A stretch of DNA of 30,168 nucleotides. It comes from a virus. Position numbers and translations under genes: made by a program. The notes beneath the pieces were generated by a model that worked only from the letters and a program-made list of their open reading frames with translations, was not told where the DNA came from and did not search any database. This document shows positions 17,374-25,060 of this stretch, piece after piece. The stretch spans positions 1-30,168 of IMG/VR virus record IMGVR_UViG_3300046467_000878. One strand, written 5' to 3'. Positions within the stretch are counted from its first letter, which is position 1; each line of letters opens with the position of its first letter.

Positions 17374-17796
17374 ATGGCATTACAAACAATTACAAAAGAT
17401 ATTTTAACTCGTACTTCTGGTGCGGCATTATTAAATTTACCATATGATATATCCTTTCTTGCTGGTTATGATTCAGATACAGAAGGGGAAGATGTTGTTG
17501 CACGAAAATATGGTGAAATGCTTATGGCACGACCGGGAACTTTTGTTGGTGAAGCAGGTTATATAGATACTGTTTGTACTGGATTAGCTTTAATTGTTGA
17601 TGTGGAAAAAAATGGAACAAGTATTTATTCTACGAAACCACAGTTTGCTGATGGAGTAGCTAATAATCTAATAACTGCAGGTGTACTATCAACAACTACT
17701 TTTGTAGCTAATGATAGAATAACTTTTAAAGTTACACAAATTGGTTCTACAATTGCTGGTAAGGGTGTAAGATTTATGTTAAAATGTAAGGTTTAA
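17374..17796 (+). CDS. Phage virion-associated beta protein, 140 aa
   Basis: The gene starts after TAAGGAATAAAAA, the same junction as before fibre B. The 140-aa product is predicted beta-rich: VARKYGEMLMARPGTFVGEA, then ALIVDVEKNGTSIYSTKPQF and NDRITFKVTQIGST, ending in FMLKCKV. The central 'V.KNGTSIYSTKP.F' to 'DRITF.V.QIG' arrangement is a recurring marine phage structural module, probably a jelly-roll-like sandwich located in or on fibres. There is no membrane segment or signal peptide. It lies one base before the glycine-rich gene, so the two are probably co-translated. The exact role is unknown. Confidence 0.75.
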   Translation: MALQTITKDILTRTSGAALLNLPYDISFLAGYDSDTEGEDVVARKYGEMLMARPGTFVGEAGYIDTVCTGLALIVDVEKNGTSIYSTKPQFADGVANNLITAGVLSTTTFVANDRITFKVTQIGSTIAGKGVRFMLKCKV

Positions 17797-17797
17797 T

Positions 17798-18808
17798 ATG
17801 GCATTTATAAATCAAGGTAGACATATTGGTACTGTTGGTTTCCAACCTCCTGCAACTGAAGGTGGAACAATATCTTATTATGGGAATTATAAAATTCACA
17901 CATTTACAACTTCCTGTTTAGATTTTTCACTTCTTGGTAGTCAATCAATATCTGCATCTATATTATTAATTGCTGGTGGTGGTGGTCGGTGGTCAGGAGC
18001 AGGTGGTGGTGGAGGAGGTATGTTGGAATATGATAATTTTATTATGAATCCTGGAAAATATTATGTTTGTGTAGGTGCTGGTGGAACACAAGAGCGAGGA
18101 GAATCTTCTGTAATTCATGTTAAAGGTGATTCTTCTACAAAAATGACAGGTACAATAAATGGTACAGCTGTTACAATTGGTGATGCAATAGGTGGTGGAT
18201 GTCATGCACTAGTAGGTGGAAATAACAATCCATACCCCGATGCAAATGCTACACAACATGGTGGAAGTGGGGGTGGAGGTGTAGGTACTGGTAATTATGG
18301 TGGTTCTAATCAACCGGCCGGTGAAGGAATTGATACTTTACAGGTTGGTTGGAGTTCAAGTAATCATTTTGGTACTAGTGGTAGTAGAGTTGGACAAGGA
18401 TATGATGGTTCTCGATATGGTAACGCTGGTGGTATGGCTGTTGGAGGTGGAGGTGGAGGAGCAGGCGCAGCTTCCACAGGAGGTTCTCCCGTACAAGGCA
18501 ATCCCGGTGAAGGTGGAAGTCATAGTGGCCGTGGAGGAAATGGAGGTCAACCGAAAACAAATAGTTATCATGATGGGACTGCACAATGGTATGCAGGTGG
18601 AGGAGGAGGAAATGGCACTAATGGAAATCCTTCAGGACCACCTGGCCAAGGTCGTTCAACATGGAGTGGAAATGGAGGAGGTGGTGATAGTGGAGGTACG
18701 GCATCAAATGGTACTGTAAATACTGGTGGTGGTGGACATGGGGTCGGTACTGGAATCGGTGGAAGTGGTATTATTGTTATAAGAGTTCCAGAACCTTTAA
18801 TACCATAG
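17798..18808 (+). CDS. Glycine-rich fibre/adhesin protein, 336 aa
   Basis: Residues 1-65 form a beta-rich start (YKIHTFTTSCLDFSLLG, then SILLIAGGGG). The rest is dominated by glycine-rich runs such as GAGGGGGG, GGSGGGGVG, GGGGGAGAA and GNGGGGDSGG, and it closes with GGSGIIVIR. This is the phage version of a glycine-rich domain that in T4-like adhesins such as gp38 of Salmonella phage S16 packs as polyglycine-II helices with variable loops for receptor binding. The resemblance is in style; homology to gp38 is not claimed. A His-rich part near 130-155 and PGEGG/SGPPGQG turns could form exposed loops. It probably acts as an adhesin attached to a fibre. Confidence 0.8.
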   Translation: MAFINQGRHIGTVGFQPPATEGGTISYYGNYKIHTFTTSCLDFSLLGSQSISASILLIAGGGGRWSGAGGGGGGMLEYDNFIMNPGKYYVCVGAGGTQERGESSVIHVKGDSSTKMTGTINGTAVTIGDAIGGGCHALVGGNNNPYPDANATQHGGSGGGGVGTGNYGGSNQPAGEGIDTLQVGWSSSNHFGTSGSRVGQGYDGSRYGNAGGMAVGGGGGGAGAASTGGSPVQGNPGEGGSHSGRGGNGGQPKTNSYHDGTAQWYAGGGGGNGTNGNPSGPPGQGRSTWSGNGGGGDSGGTASNGTVNTGGGGHGVGTGIGGSGIIVIRVPEPLIP

Positions 18809-18818
18809 AGAGATTTTT

Positions 18819-19304
18819 ATGGCACATTTTGCACAAGTGATAAACAATAAAGTAGTTAGAGTATTAAAAGCTGAACAAGAATTTGTAGATTCTTATGATG
18901 ATGGTATTAATGAGGGTGAGTGGATTCAGACTTCATATAATACGAAAGGTGGAAAACATTATTCTTCTGAAACTGGTTTAGAAGATGATAAACCACCTTT
19001 AAGAAAAAATTATGCTGGTATAGGTTTTACATATGATAGAGAAAATGATGCGTTCATTCCCCCGAAACCATATCCAAGTTTTGTATTGAATGAAACAACA
19101 TTTAGATATGAACCACCTATTTCATATCCTGAAGGAATGCCTGGTGGATTTCATAGATATATTTGGAATGAAGAATATTATCAAGCAGAGGGAAAGTGGG
19201 AAGATTTGTGGGAAACTGCAAAATCATATTTTAATCCGGAGTCAGTATATTATGATCCTCATGCTGAATGGATAAACCCTGATGAAACACCACAAGAGTG
19301 GTAA
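18819..19304 (+). CDS. Conserved phage protein of the MAHFAxV type, 161 aa
   Basis: This 161-aa protein is acidic and aromatic. The N-terminus MAHFAQVINNKVVRVLKAEQ, then GEWIQTSYNTKGGKHY, LRKNYAGIGFTYD and FIPPKPYPSFVLNE, form a pattern I recognise from many marine myo- and podophages, usually next to tail fibre genes and annotated as hypothetical. It is rich in Pro, Tyr and Trp with no membrane segment. The KNYAGIGFTYD and IPPKPYPSW/F motifs suggest a small compact beta domain. It is the last gene before an intergenic region with two late promoters. Its function is unknown; a fibre-associated or assembly role is inferred from its location. Confidence 0.78.
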   Translation: MAHFAQVINNKVVRVLKAEQEFVDSYDDGINEGEWIQTSYNTKGGKHYSSETGLEDDKPPLRKNYAGIGFTYDRENDAFIPPKPYPSFVLNETTFRYEPPISYPEGMPGGFHRYIWNEEYYQAEGKWEDLWETAKSYFNPESVYYDPHAEWINPDETPQEW

Positions 19305-19353
19305 AAAAATATATAAATAATAGATAAGTGATAAAAAATATATAAATAATAGA
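19305..19353 (+). promoter_or_regulatory. Two late promoters inside a perfect 20-bp direct repeat
   Basis: AAAAATATATAAATAATAGA occurs at 19305-19324 and again at 19334-19353, offset 29 bases, beginning right after the stop of the upstream gene. Each copy carries a TATAAATA late promoter element (19312-19319 and 19341-19348). The second leaves a leader of about 21 bases with a TTGGAG ribosome site before the ATG at 19375. Confidence 0.82.
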
Positions 19354-19374
19354 AAAATTGGAGTAATATAATCA

Positions 19375-19980
19375 ATGGCATTAATAGTAGTTAATTTAAC
19401 AGATACTTTCAATGATTGGCGATTAAAGACAAATTCATCAATTGCTCAAATTGGTGATTTAGCATCACTTACTGCCTCAAATACGTCAAGTATTGTTGGT
19501 GCTTTAAACGGGATGATGGAAGAAGTTAAAGATGATACTACACCTCAACTCGGAGGTCCTCTTGATCTGAATAGTAAAGATATTACTGGTACTGGTAATT
19601 TAGGAACAGTAGGTACTCCTATTGTTGGTAATGCTCAAATTACTGGTAATGCAGTTTTGTCTGGTACGGTAACTGCGACTACTTTTCTTGGTGATTTGAA
19701 TGGTACAATTAATACTGCTACTACAGCTGCAACTCAATTACAATCTGATAATTCAACTAAATTAGCAACGACAGCATGGGCGAAAACATATGCTGATGCC
19801 GCAGTAGCTTCAGAGGATACTTTAGCAGAAATGAATGATACTACTATATCGGGATTGGCAAATCTTAATGTTCTTCAATATGATAGTAGTGGTAGTGGTG
19901 CTTGGAAAAATAGAACAATATCAGCTGCTGGGATTCCAACAACAGGATTTACAGTTGCTATGGCGATTGCACTGGGCTAA
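19375..19980 (+). CDS. Tail fibre-type structural protein, 201 aa
   Basis: The product starts LIVVNLTDTFNDWRLKTNSS, a common head of phage fibre subunits. It has the DDTTPQLGGPLDLNSKDI turn, Gly/Thr/Asn-rich shaft repeats (GNAQITGNAVLSGTVTATTF), the segment SDNSTKLATTAWAKTYAD, and ends in FTVAMAIALG. These are typical fibre features: short beta-hairpins stacked as a trimer followed by a helical clamp. The hydrophobic ending AIALG also closes the 112-aa protein at 25141. It is driven by the two late promoters just upstream. No enzymatic motif is present. Confidence 0.8.
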   Translation: MALIVVNLTDTFNDWRLKTNSSIAQIGDLASLTASNTSSIVGALNGMMEEVKDDTTPQLGGPLDLNSKDITGTGNLGTVGTPIVGNAQITGNAVLSGTVTATTFLGDLNGTINTATTAATQLQSDNSTKLATTAWAKTYADAAVASEDTLAEMNDTTISGLANLNVLQYDSSGSGAWKNRTISAAGIPTTGFTVAMAIALG

Positions 19981-19987
19981 AAAGTAT

Positions 19988-19995
19988 TATAAATA
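19988..19995 (+). promoter_or_regulatory. T4-type late promoter upstream of the 115-aa structural gene
   Basis: A perfect TATAAATA lies in the 43-base gap after the 201-aa gene. The ATG at 20024 has an AAAAAGGAAT ribosome site in front, so a transcript starting shortly downstream of the element would have a leader of about 23 bases. Confidence 0.78.
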
Positions 19996-20023
19996 TACAA
20001 AACAATGAAAAAGGAATTAACAA

Positions 20024-20371
20024 ATGGCTAATGAATTTACGAACGCAATAGCACAAAATGTAAATGCTGTCGCTGGAACTGGCACACTTCTTTATACTGC
20101 ACCTGCGGGTAAAACGTGTATTATGTTGGAATTGGATATTGCTAATACATCAAGTGCTGTAATTGAAGCTTCTGTTGAAATATTAGATAAAAGTGTTTCG
20201 ACATCAGCTTGGAGGTATCTAGTTAAAAATGCACCTGTTCCCGCCGGTGGTTCATTGATGGTAATTGCTGGACAGAAAATTGTACTGGCACCAGAAGATG
20301 CAATTAGAGTAACATCAAGTGCTGCAAGTGCTATGGATGTTGTTGCCGCAATCTTAGAGGATGTTAATTAA
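20024..20371 (+). CDS. Small virion beta protein, 115 aa (paralogue of 25490-25825)
   Basis: The 115-aa product looks like an all-beta sandwich: TGTLLYTAPAGKTCIMLELD, then NTSSAVIEASVEILD, PVPAGGSLMVIAGQKIVLA and EDAIRVTSSA. The same order of strands, with a (P/I)P(A/S)GGSL turn followed by AG(Q/K)K(I/V)VLE/A, occurs in the 111-aa protein at 25490, so the two are likely paralogues. Both precede a YIG-module fibre gene that begins at the last base of their stop codon. It is probably a small virion decoration or fibre cap; there is no direct evidence of function. Confidence 0.75.
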   Translation: MANEFTNAIAQNVNAVAGTGTLLYTAPAGKTCIMLELDIANTSSAVIEASVEILDKSVSTSAWRYLVKNAPVPAGGSLMVIAGQKIVLAPEDAIRVTSSAASAMDVVAAILEDVN

Positions 20372-20946
20372 TGGCATATATAGGCAAGTCACCTGCTGAA
20401 GCAGGACAAGTAACATCAGAAAAAGAAATTACTGCAACAGCAGGACAAGTTGCTTTTGTTCTTGATACAACAGTTAGTAGAGAAACTGATATTATTGTTT
20501 CTATCAATGGTGTTGTACAACCAGCATCTGCATATACTATAGGTGGATCATATAATAAGACACTTACAATGTCAGCTGGACTGACTCTTAATGATGTTCT
20601 TAGAGTTCATCATATAGGTTACCAACCATCATATTTTGGACTTCAACCAGGTTCTGTAGATTCATCACACCTGGCAGCTGGTTCTATAGATATAGCTCAT
20701 CTTAGTGCTACCGGTACTCCATCAGGAGATGTAGCATTGAAGGGTGATAATACTTGGGGTACAGCAGCTGCTCCTGAGATTTATGGATTTAGTGTTGATG
20801 CTAACGGGCATTTAATTGTTACGACAACTAATGAAGGTGCAGATAATATCACTAGTGCAACATATGCTACGTTCAAAGATGCTCTACTGTCTGTCTCTGG
20901 CTATACTTGGTCACTTGTAGGGACTCAACTAAGATGTACAATTTAA
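20371..20946 (+). CDS. YIG-module tail fibre protein, 191 aa
   Basis: The start codon overlaps the preceding stop by one base (TTAATGG). Residues 1-90 are the shared fibre module: MAYIGKSPAEAGQ, then AGQVAFVLDTTVSRETDIIV, SINGVVQPASAYTIGG and VLRVHHIGYQP. A linker with repeats (PGSVDSSHLAAGSIDIAHLS) connects to SGDVALKGDNTWGT and a short C-terminal domain (IYGFSVDANGHLIVTTTNEG) that resembles the tip domain of other phage fibres. Compared with its relatives it is short and lacks a collar or lectin domain. It probably forms a short fibre or a fibre base to which a partner attaches. Confidence 0.8.
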   Translation: MAYIGKSPAEAGQVTSEKEITATAGQVAFVLDTTVSRETDIIVSINGVVQPASAYTIGGSYNKTLTMSAGLTLNDVLRVHHIGYQPSYFGLQPGSVDSSHLAAGSIDIAHLSATGTPSGDVALKGDNTWGTAAAPEIYGFSVDANGHLIVTTTNEGADNITSATYATFKDALLSVSGYTWSLVGTQLRCTI

Positions 20947-20965
20947 CTTTTAAAGGAAACTAATC

Positions 20966-21838
20966 ATGGCAACTATAGACTTAGGAGCAATCAGATTTAA
21001 CTGGAGAGGAGCTTACGCGAATGGCACAGCCTATGTTGCAAATGATGTTGTGTCTTTTGGTGGTGCTTCTTACATAAATATTTTAGCATCAACAGGAATT
21101 GCGGTATCAACCGTAGCCAATTGGAGTGTGATGTCTTCTGCTGGTACAGATGGTACAGATGGAACAGATGTAGGTACAACTATTACTACTCAAGGCGATT
21201 TACTTTATAGAGATGGTAGTGGCCCTGCTCGATTAGCTAAAGGAACTGGTTTTCAAACTTTAAGAATGAATACCGGTGCTAATGCACCTGAATGGGTTAC
21301 TCCTGTAAGTCAATCAAGTATAGGTTTATCAACTATATGGGTTCCTGCAGTGGCAATGTATCCGACAAGTACTCTTGGATGTGAATCTGTAGCTCAAGTT
21401 GAAATTACTGCTCAAAGACCAGAATTAAAAACTTTAAATTTTAAAGTTGCGGCTGATTCGTATGCACAATTTGCAATAGCTTTTCCTAAATCTTGGGATA
21501 AGAGCTATCTTCAATATCGAACTTATTGGTCTGTTACTGGAACAGATGTAAATACAGTAGTTTTTACATTATCGGCATACGCAATCTCCAGTGATGATCC
21601 AATGAACCCAGCATTCCCCGCGGGAGTAGCTAATACTGCATTGGCTCATAGTGGAACAGCAAACGATTTAATGGTTAATGCTTTAAGTGGTAACGTAACA
21701 GTAGGTGGTACTCCAGCCGATGGAGATCAAGTTTTTTTCCAAGTTATGAGGGATGTTTCTGCTGGTACTCAACCAGCCGATGTAAGATTACTTGGTATTA
21801 AATTATTTTTCACAACTAATGCGGAGAATGATGCATAA
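20966..21838 (+). CDS. Fibre protein with CBM5/12-like N-terminus and collagen-like triplets
   Basis: An AAAGGAAAC ribosome site precedes the ATG. Residues 10-54 (NWRGAYANGTAYVANDVVSF, ASYI, then NWSVM) have the W-x(n)-Y-x-x-x-D-x-V pattern of the carbohydrate-binding module family 5/12, used by phage fibres to bind sugar polymers. Residues 60-68 are three Gly-Thr-Asp collagen-like triplets. A GDLLYRDGSGPARLAKG shaft repeat follows. The C-terminal 130-290 is a beta domain (SYAQFAIAFPKSWDKSYLQY, then YWSVTG, DQVFFQVMRDVSAGT) that ends in TTNAENDA, a recurring marine phage structural domain. It probably sits at a fibre tip and binds host surface glycans. Confidence 0.8.
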   Translation: MATIDLGAIRFNWRGAYANGTAYVANDVVSFGGASYINILASTGIAVSTVANWSVMSSAGTDGTDGTDVGTTITTQGDLLYRDGSGPARLAKGTGFQTLRMNTGANAPEWVTPVSQSSIGLSTIWVPAVAMYPTSTLGCESVAQVEITAQRPELKTLNFKVAADSYAQFAIAFPKSWDKSYLQYRTYWSVTGTDVNTVVFTLSAYAISSDDPMNPAFPAGVANTALAHSGTANDLMVNALSGNVTVGGTPADGDQVFFQVMRDVSAGTQPADVRLLGIKLFFTTNAENDA

Positions 21839-22821
21839 TGGCTAATTTTTATGGTTCGTACATAGGTTATGGCAGTGGAGGAGAAACTGCTGCATTAGCT
21901 GGTTGGTATGGCACTCGTGGTGTAATTATGGCTGGTTATTACCCAAATAGGGACACGATAGATTACATAACCATAGGCACTCCAAGTGCAACTGCTCTAG
22001 ATTTCGGTGACTGCATAACTGCTGTTAGAGGTGCTAATACTGGGGGTAATGGAATTGGTGGCAGAGGTTGTTGTGTTGGTGGATCAACCAATTCAGGGCA
22101 AGGAAATGGTGGAGCTTTATCAAGTCCAGGCCTACAGTATGTAACATTTAGTTCAACTGGTAATGCCATTTATTTCGGTGATTTACTTGTTGGAGCATAC
22201 GGCCCCACATCAGGAGGGAATGATGGGACGAGATTGCTGAAATATGGTGGTGAAGGAGGTAGTCCATATTATAACGAAAGTATCGATTATGCAACGGTGG
22301 CAACTACGATGAATGCTTTAGATTTCGGAGATATGTATGGGGGTGGTGCTTCAAATGGTTCTCATGTAAACGATGGCACAACTTCTCTACAATGTGGTTA
22401 TTATAGGGCTGCCCCAGCGGGAAAACAAGCGGAGATACAGGTTGTAACGACAATGACAACTGGAAATGCAACAGACTGGGGGCCAGTCTTCCCTGTTGCG
22501 TGGTCTGGTGGTTCTGGCACAAGTAGTGATTCTGGAAGGGGTGTGCTTCACGTTTCAGATACTGCTCCTGCTGGTTACAACAACACTATGGAGTATCTAA
22601 CGATCCAAACAGCAGCAGATGCTCTCGACTTTGGGGATCTGCTAGTTCAATACAACTCCACTATTGGTAAGCTATCTAACGGCACAAGAGGATGTATCGC
22701 TGGAGGATACCCTTCCTCTACAACTATCGATATGTTCAATTTCGCAAGTATTGGCAACAGCACTGATTTCGGCAACTTATCAGTTGGTAGAAGTATGTGC
22801 GATGGAATTTCAGGAACTTAA
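21838..22821 (+). CDS. Six-repeat propeller-like fibre protein (Kelch-like)
   Basis: This 327-aa protein has six repeats of about 50 residues. Each has a strand like IDYITIGTPSATALDFGDCI, found at about 41, 99, 149, 198, 251 and 297, with the DFGD signature replaced by YFGD in the second, DWGP in the fourth and DFGN in the sixth. Between them come N/G-rich turns and GTRG.I.GGY strands (24-35 and 282-291). Six similar units of this size suggest a six-bladed beta-propeller of the Kelch/galactose-oxidase type, common among adhesins. The base composition is visibly less AT-rich than neighbouring genes. The start overlaps the preceding stop by one base. It probably acts as a receptor-binding protein. 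Confidence 0.78.
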   Translation: MANFYGSYIGYGSGGETAALAGWYGTRGVIMAGYYPNRDTIDYITIGTPSATALDFGDCITAVRGANTGGNGIGGRGCCVGGSTNSGQGNGGALSSPGLQYVTFSSTGNAIYFGDLLVGAYGPTSGGNDGTRLLKYGGEGGSPYYNESIDYATVATTMNALDFGDMYGGGASNGSHVNDGTTSLQCGYYRAAPAGKQAEIQVVTTMTTGNATDWGPVFPVAWSGGSGTSSDSGRGVLHVSDTAPAGYNNTMEYLTIQTAADALDFGDLLVQYNSTIGKLSNGTRGCIAGGYPSSTTIDMFNFASIGNSTDFGNLSVGRSMCDGISGT

Positions 22822-22824
22822 ATT

Positions 22825-23652
22825 ATGAATGACATTACACAGACCAACGGACATGGACATGGTTTAGTATTATCAAAAAATGTTTTAGGGGATTTATTAG
22901 AAGGCAGTTCTATTTCTGATGAAGGATTGCAGAAAATATGTGATCGTTTGCCAGAGCTACATAGAGGAAAAAAAATATGCGGAAGAAGGAACAGCCAAAC
23001 GACTTCAACTTTGATGTCGATGACTATGATAGCCGATTCTCCGTATAGGCAGATGAAGCAATGTTTATCCCAAATAGATGCCAAGCGGAATGCATTGATT
23101 GAAGCTCATTTTAATATCAAAAAAGATGAGGTCAGGATAAAACGATATGAAGAAGGAGACGATGAATTAGATAAGGTTGAAGCAAAACACATAAGAGCAA
23201 CTATGTATGAGGTTAGAACTTCTGCTGAAAATGCAATGAAAGAAATAGGAATGTACCAAGACATCTATGAGCAGATTAGAAAATCCCACAACATTCCAGT
23301 TGATTGGGATGAAGAAGATTACGAAGCACAAGAAATACCTCACGCCATACGAATGGGATTTAGACAAGCCATACAAAATATAATGAGTAGCGGTAAAATT
23401 GCAATTTCTACCGTTGAATATTGGGAGCAGTTTGGGGTGCATCCATTGGTAGGTGAAAAACTAACAAGAGATTATTTAGAATCAGTTGCTATTGAGATTA
23501 AAGACAACAAACTACCGAGCGTTGTCAGTATGCACAAATTTTTAGACCATATGGTTGAAACCTTTAAAGATGAATACAGACATTCTTTAACAAGAATTGG
23601 AGTGGATGCAGTCGTTAATCATCAATATGCGTATAAGAAAAAAAAGCAGTAA
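22825..23652 (+). CDS. Uncharacterised coiled-coil protein, 275 aa, first of the oxygenase block
   Basis: The 275-aa product is charged and mostly helical. Residues about 70-160 have heptad-like spacing (PYRQMKQCLSQIDAKRNALI to NAMKEIGMYQDIYEQIRKS) and probably form a long coiled coil. They are followed by an acidic NIPVDWDEEDYEAQE linker and a helical C-terminus containing HAIRMGFRQAIQNIM and VEYWEQFGVHPL. I recall similar proteins near fibre genes in marine phages as hypothetical. The end has a KKKKQ tail and its stop touches the next ATG (TAAATG), so it is translationally coupled to the first oxygenase. It may be a scaffold, chaperone or virion protein; this is unresolved. Confidence 0.75.
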   Translation: MNDITQTNGHGHGLVLSKNVLGDLLEGSSISDEGLQKICDRLPELHRGKKICGRRNSQTTSTLMSMTMIADSPYRQMKQCLSQIDAKRNALIEAHFNIKKDEVRIKRYEEGDDELDKVEAKHIRATMYEVRTSAENAMKEIGMYQDIYEQIRKSHNIPVDWDEEDYEAQEIPHAIRMGFRQAIQNIMSSGKIAISTVEYWEQFGVHPLVGEKLTRDYLESVAIEIKDNKLPSVVSMHKFLDHMVETFKDEYRHSLTRIGVDAVVNHQYAYKKKKQ

Positions 23653-24222
23653 ATGTTTTATATGTTCCCAAGAATTGTTAAACCAGAAGTTTGCGACAAA
23701 ATCGTTAAGGATTTATTGAGTAATAATCTTGAACCAGCGATGGTAGGTTCTCATAAGAATGGTTTAAGAGATGAACCAGATATTAGACAGACTTCTGTTT
23801 CTTTTGTTCCATTTAATATTAAAAGTAAAGCAAATGATATCGCATGGTATTTCTTAAAACAGGCAAACGAAAAATTTTTTAATTACGATCTTACACTTTT
23901 TGAGAATATACAATTTGCCGAATATAAGAACGGAGGGTTCTATGATTGGCATCAAGATTCAAGAGAACCTGATGAGAAGAATAATGTTAGAAAATTGTCA
24001 TTAACTTTTGTATTGTCTGACCCTGATACCTTTGAAGGTGGTAAGTTAGAGTTTTGGAATGGTAATAGATCGATAGAAGAGTCAGAACAAACTAAAAACG
24101 ATATGAAAGCACAGGGTTCTCTAATAATCTTTGATAGTAGGGACTGGCATAGGGTAACACCAGTAACTAAGGGTGTTCGTCATTCGGTAGTTTGTTGGTC
24201 GCTTGGGCAATCATTTAAATAA
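23653..24222 (+). CDS. 2OG-Fe(II) oxygenase, prolyl-4-hydroxylase/PKHD-like
   Basis: This 189-aa protein has the complete iron and 2-oxoglutarate binding set: H100 and D102 in YDWHQDSR, H166 in RDWHRVTP, and R176 in KGVRHSVVCW. These belong to the double-stranded beta-helix dioxygenases that couple oxidation of 2-oxoglutarate to succinate and CO2 with hydroxylation of a substrate. The strands KLSLTFVLSD and GGKLEFW and the SLIIFDSRDWH strand fit PKHD/P4H members. The N-terminal MFPRIVKPEVCDKIVKD helix is typical for this group. The substrate is unknown. It lies within fibre genes, so a virion protein or host surface target is possible. It is coupled by TAAATG to genes on both sides. Confidence 0.88.
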   Translation: MFYMFPRIVKPEVCDKIVKDLLSNNLEPAMVGSHKNGLRDEPDIRQTSVSFVPFNIKSKANDIAWYFLKQANEKFFNYDLTLFENIQFAEYKNGGFYDWHQDSREPDEKNNVRKLSLTFVLSDPDTFEGGKLEFWNGNRSIEESEQTKNDMKAQGSLIIFDSRDWHRVTPVTKGVRHSVVCWSLGQSFK

Positions 24223-24801
24223 ATGGTTTTTATCGAAGATAAATGTTTGCTTGATGAAAAAGAAAAAGAATATATTGATGAATTAATTACTAATAATTGT
24301 TTCCCTTATTTTTATCAAAGTACTGCTGTCAATGATGACCATTATCCATTTTTATGTCATACATTAAAATTTGCAGATAAGGCTACACATCATTCATCAG
24401 AAACAGAAAAGTTTATTGGAATACTTGATAAGTTCTGTAAAAAACATGAGATTGATTATGATACAGTTTATAGAGTAGTTATTAATTTAACTTTTAATAA
24501 TGGCTATAAACAATCTGCTATTCATTGCGATCATAAGTTTGAGCATAAACAATTAATCATTTATTTAAATGAACCGAAAGATAAAAAAAGTCAAACTGTT
24601 ATTGTAGATAAGGATAAAGAGATAAAAGTAGTACCAGAAAAATATAAAGCAATTTGTTTTGGGAAAGAATCACATTATCATTACACACCAAGATTTGGAG
24701 AGAGAATTGTGGCAGTATTCACATTTGGGACAGAGCTATTGACGGTAAAAAAACCGAACAAGGAGAATAACTATGGCAGTAGTAGAATATACATTAGTTG
24801 A
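24223..24801 (+). CDS. Second 2OG-Fe(II) oxygenase-like protein
   Basis: This 192-aa protein is a divergent relative of the preceding dioxygenase type rather than a copy of it. H101 and D103 in the AIHCDHKFEHKQLIIYLN segment give the H-x-D pair, H151 or H153 in ESHYHYTPRFGERIV gives the distal histidine, and R161 is the likely 2-oxoglutarate ligand. The HKQLIIYLN strand and CFGKESHYHYTP are typical of oxygenases encoded by cyanophages and related marine phages. The substrate is unknown. The ATG directly follows the stop of the first oxygenase, and its 3' end overlaps the next gene by 29 bases. The two enzymes may act on related targets or in sequence. Confidence 0.8.
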   Translation: MVFIEDKCLLDEKEKEYIDELITNNCFPYFYQSTAVNDDHYPFLCHTLKFADKATHHSSETEKFIGILDKFCKKHEIDYDTVYRVVINLTFNNGYKQSAIHCDHKFEHKQLIIYLNEPKDKKSQTVIVDKDKEIKVVPEKYKAICFGKESHYHYTPRFGERIVAVFTFGTELLTVKKPNKENNYGSSRIYIS

Positions 24802-25060
24802 CGGAAGAACACCTGATTGGATAACTGATGGGGGTCATTGGGGAAATAACGATGCCAACATTAAACTGATTGGGACTGGAGCAGAAGGTAGCATACCAGA
24901 AGGTACTGTCACTTATACTTTAGCAGAACTACAAACAAGACAACTAGCTATTCACGCTAATGAGCCTCGGAAGAAACAACCTGTTCATACAGACTCTGTA
25001 ACTGTAACTGAGGATGAAGTAAACGCTGAAATTAAAGAGTGGTGGGATGCTAGAAACTGA
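24773..25060 (+). CDS. Small uncharacterised protein, 95 aa
   Basis: The ATG is preceded by a strong AAGGAG ribosome site at about 24760 even though the gene overlaps the end of the oxygenase by 29 bases in another frame; this argues that the start is real. The product begins VEYTLVDGRTPDWITDGGHW and has a Thr/Glu-rich middle. It ends in an acidic helix (TEDEVNAEIKEWWDARN). I recognise no domain; similar small proteins appear near fibre genes in cyanophages, but I cannot name one. It is the last gene of the oxygenase block, followed by tandem late promoters. Confidence 0.68.
   Translation: MAVVEYTLVDGRTPDWITDGGHWGNNDANIKLIGTGAEGSIPEGTVTYTLAELQTRQLAIHANEPRKKQPVHTDSVTVTEDEVNAEIKEWWDARN

Noticed and set aside
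18297-18719. Plus-strand alternative 140-codon frame within the glycine-rich gene, rich in Val and Glu
   Set aside because: It comes from reading GGTGGA repeats out of frame; the main frame has the recognisable GGSGIIVIR ending and a proper start.
20966-21838. Collagen-like Gly-Thr-Asp triplets as a direct substrate of the nearby prolyl-hydroxylase-like enzymes
   Set aside because: The three triplets contain no Pro or Lys, so they are not a plausible hydroxylation site on their own; only the general idea of virion targets is kept.
24747-24801. Possible programmed frameshift at the A-run (A_AAA_AAA, 24747-24753) joining the second oxygenase to the 95-aa gene
   Set aside because: A -1 shift at the run meets a TAA almost at once, and a +1 shift would be needed to reach the next frame. 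The strong AAGGAG ribosome site before ATG 24773 explains expression more simply.
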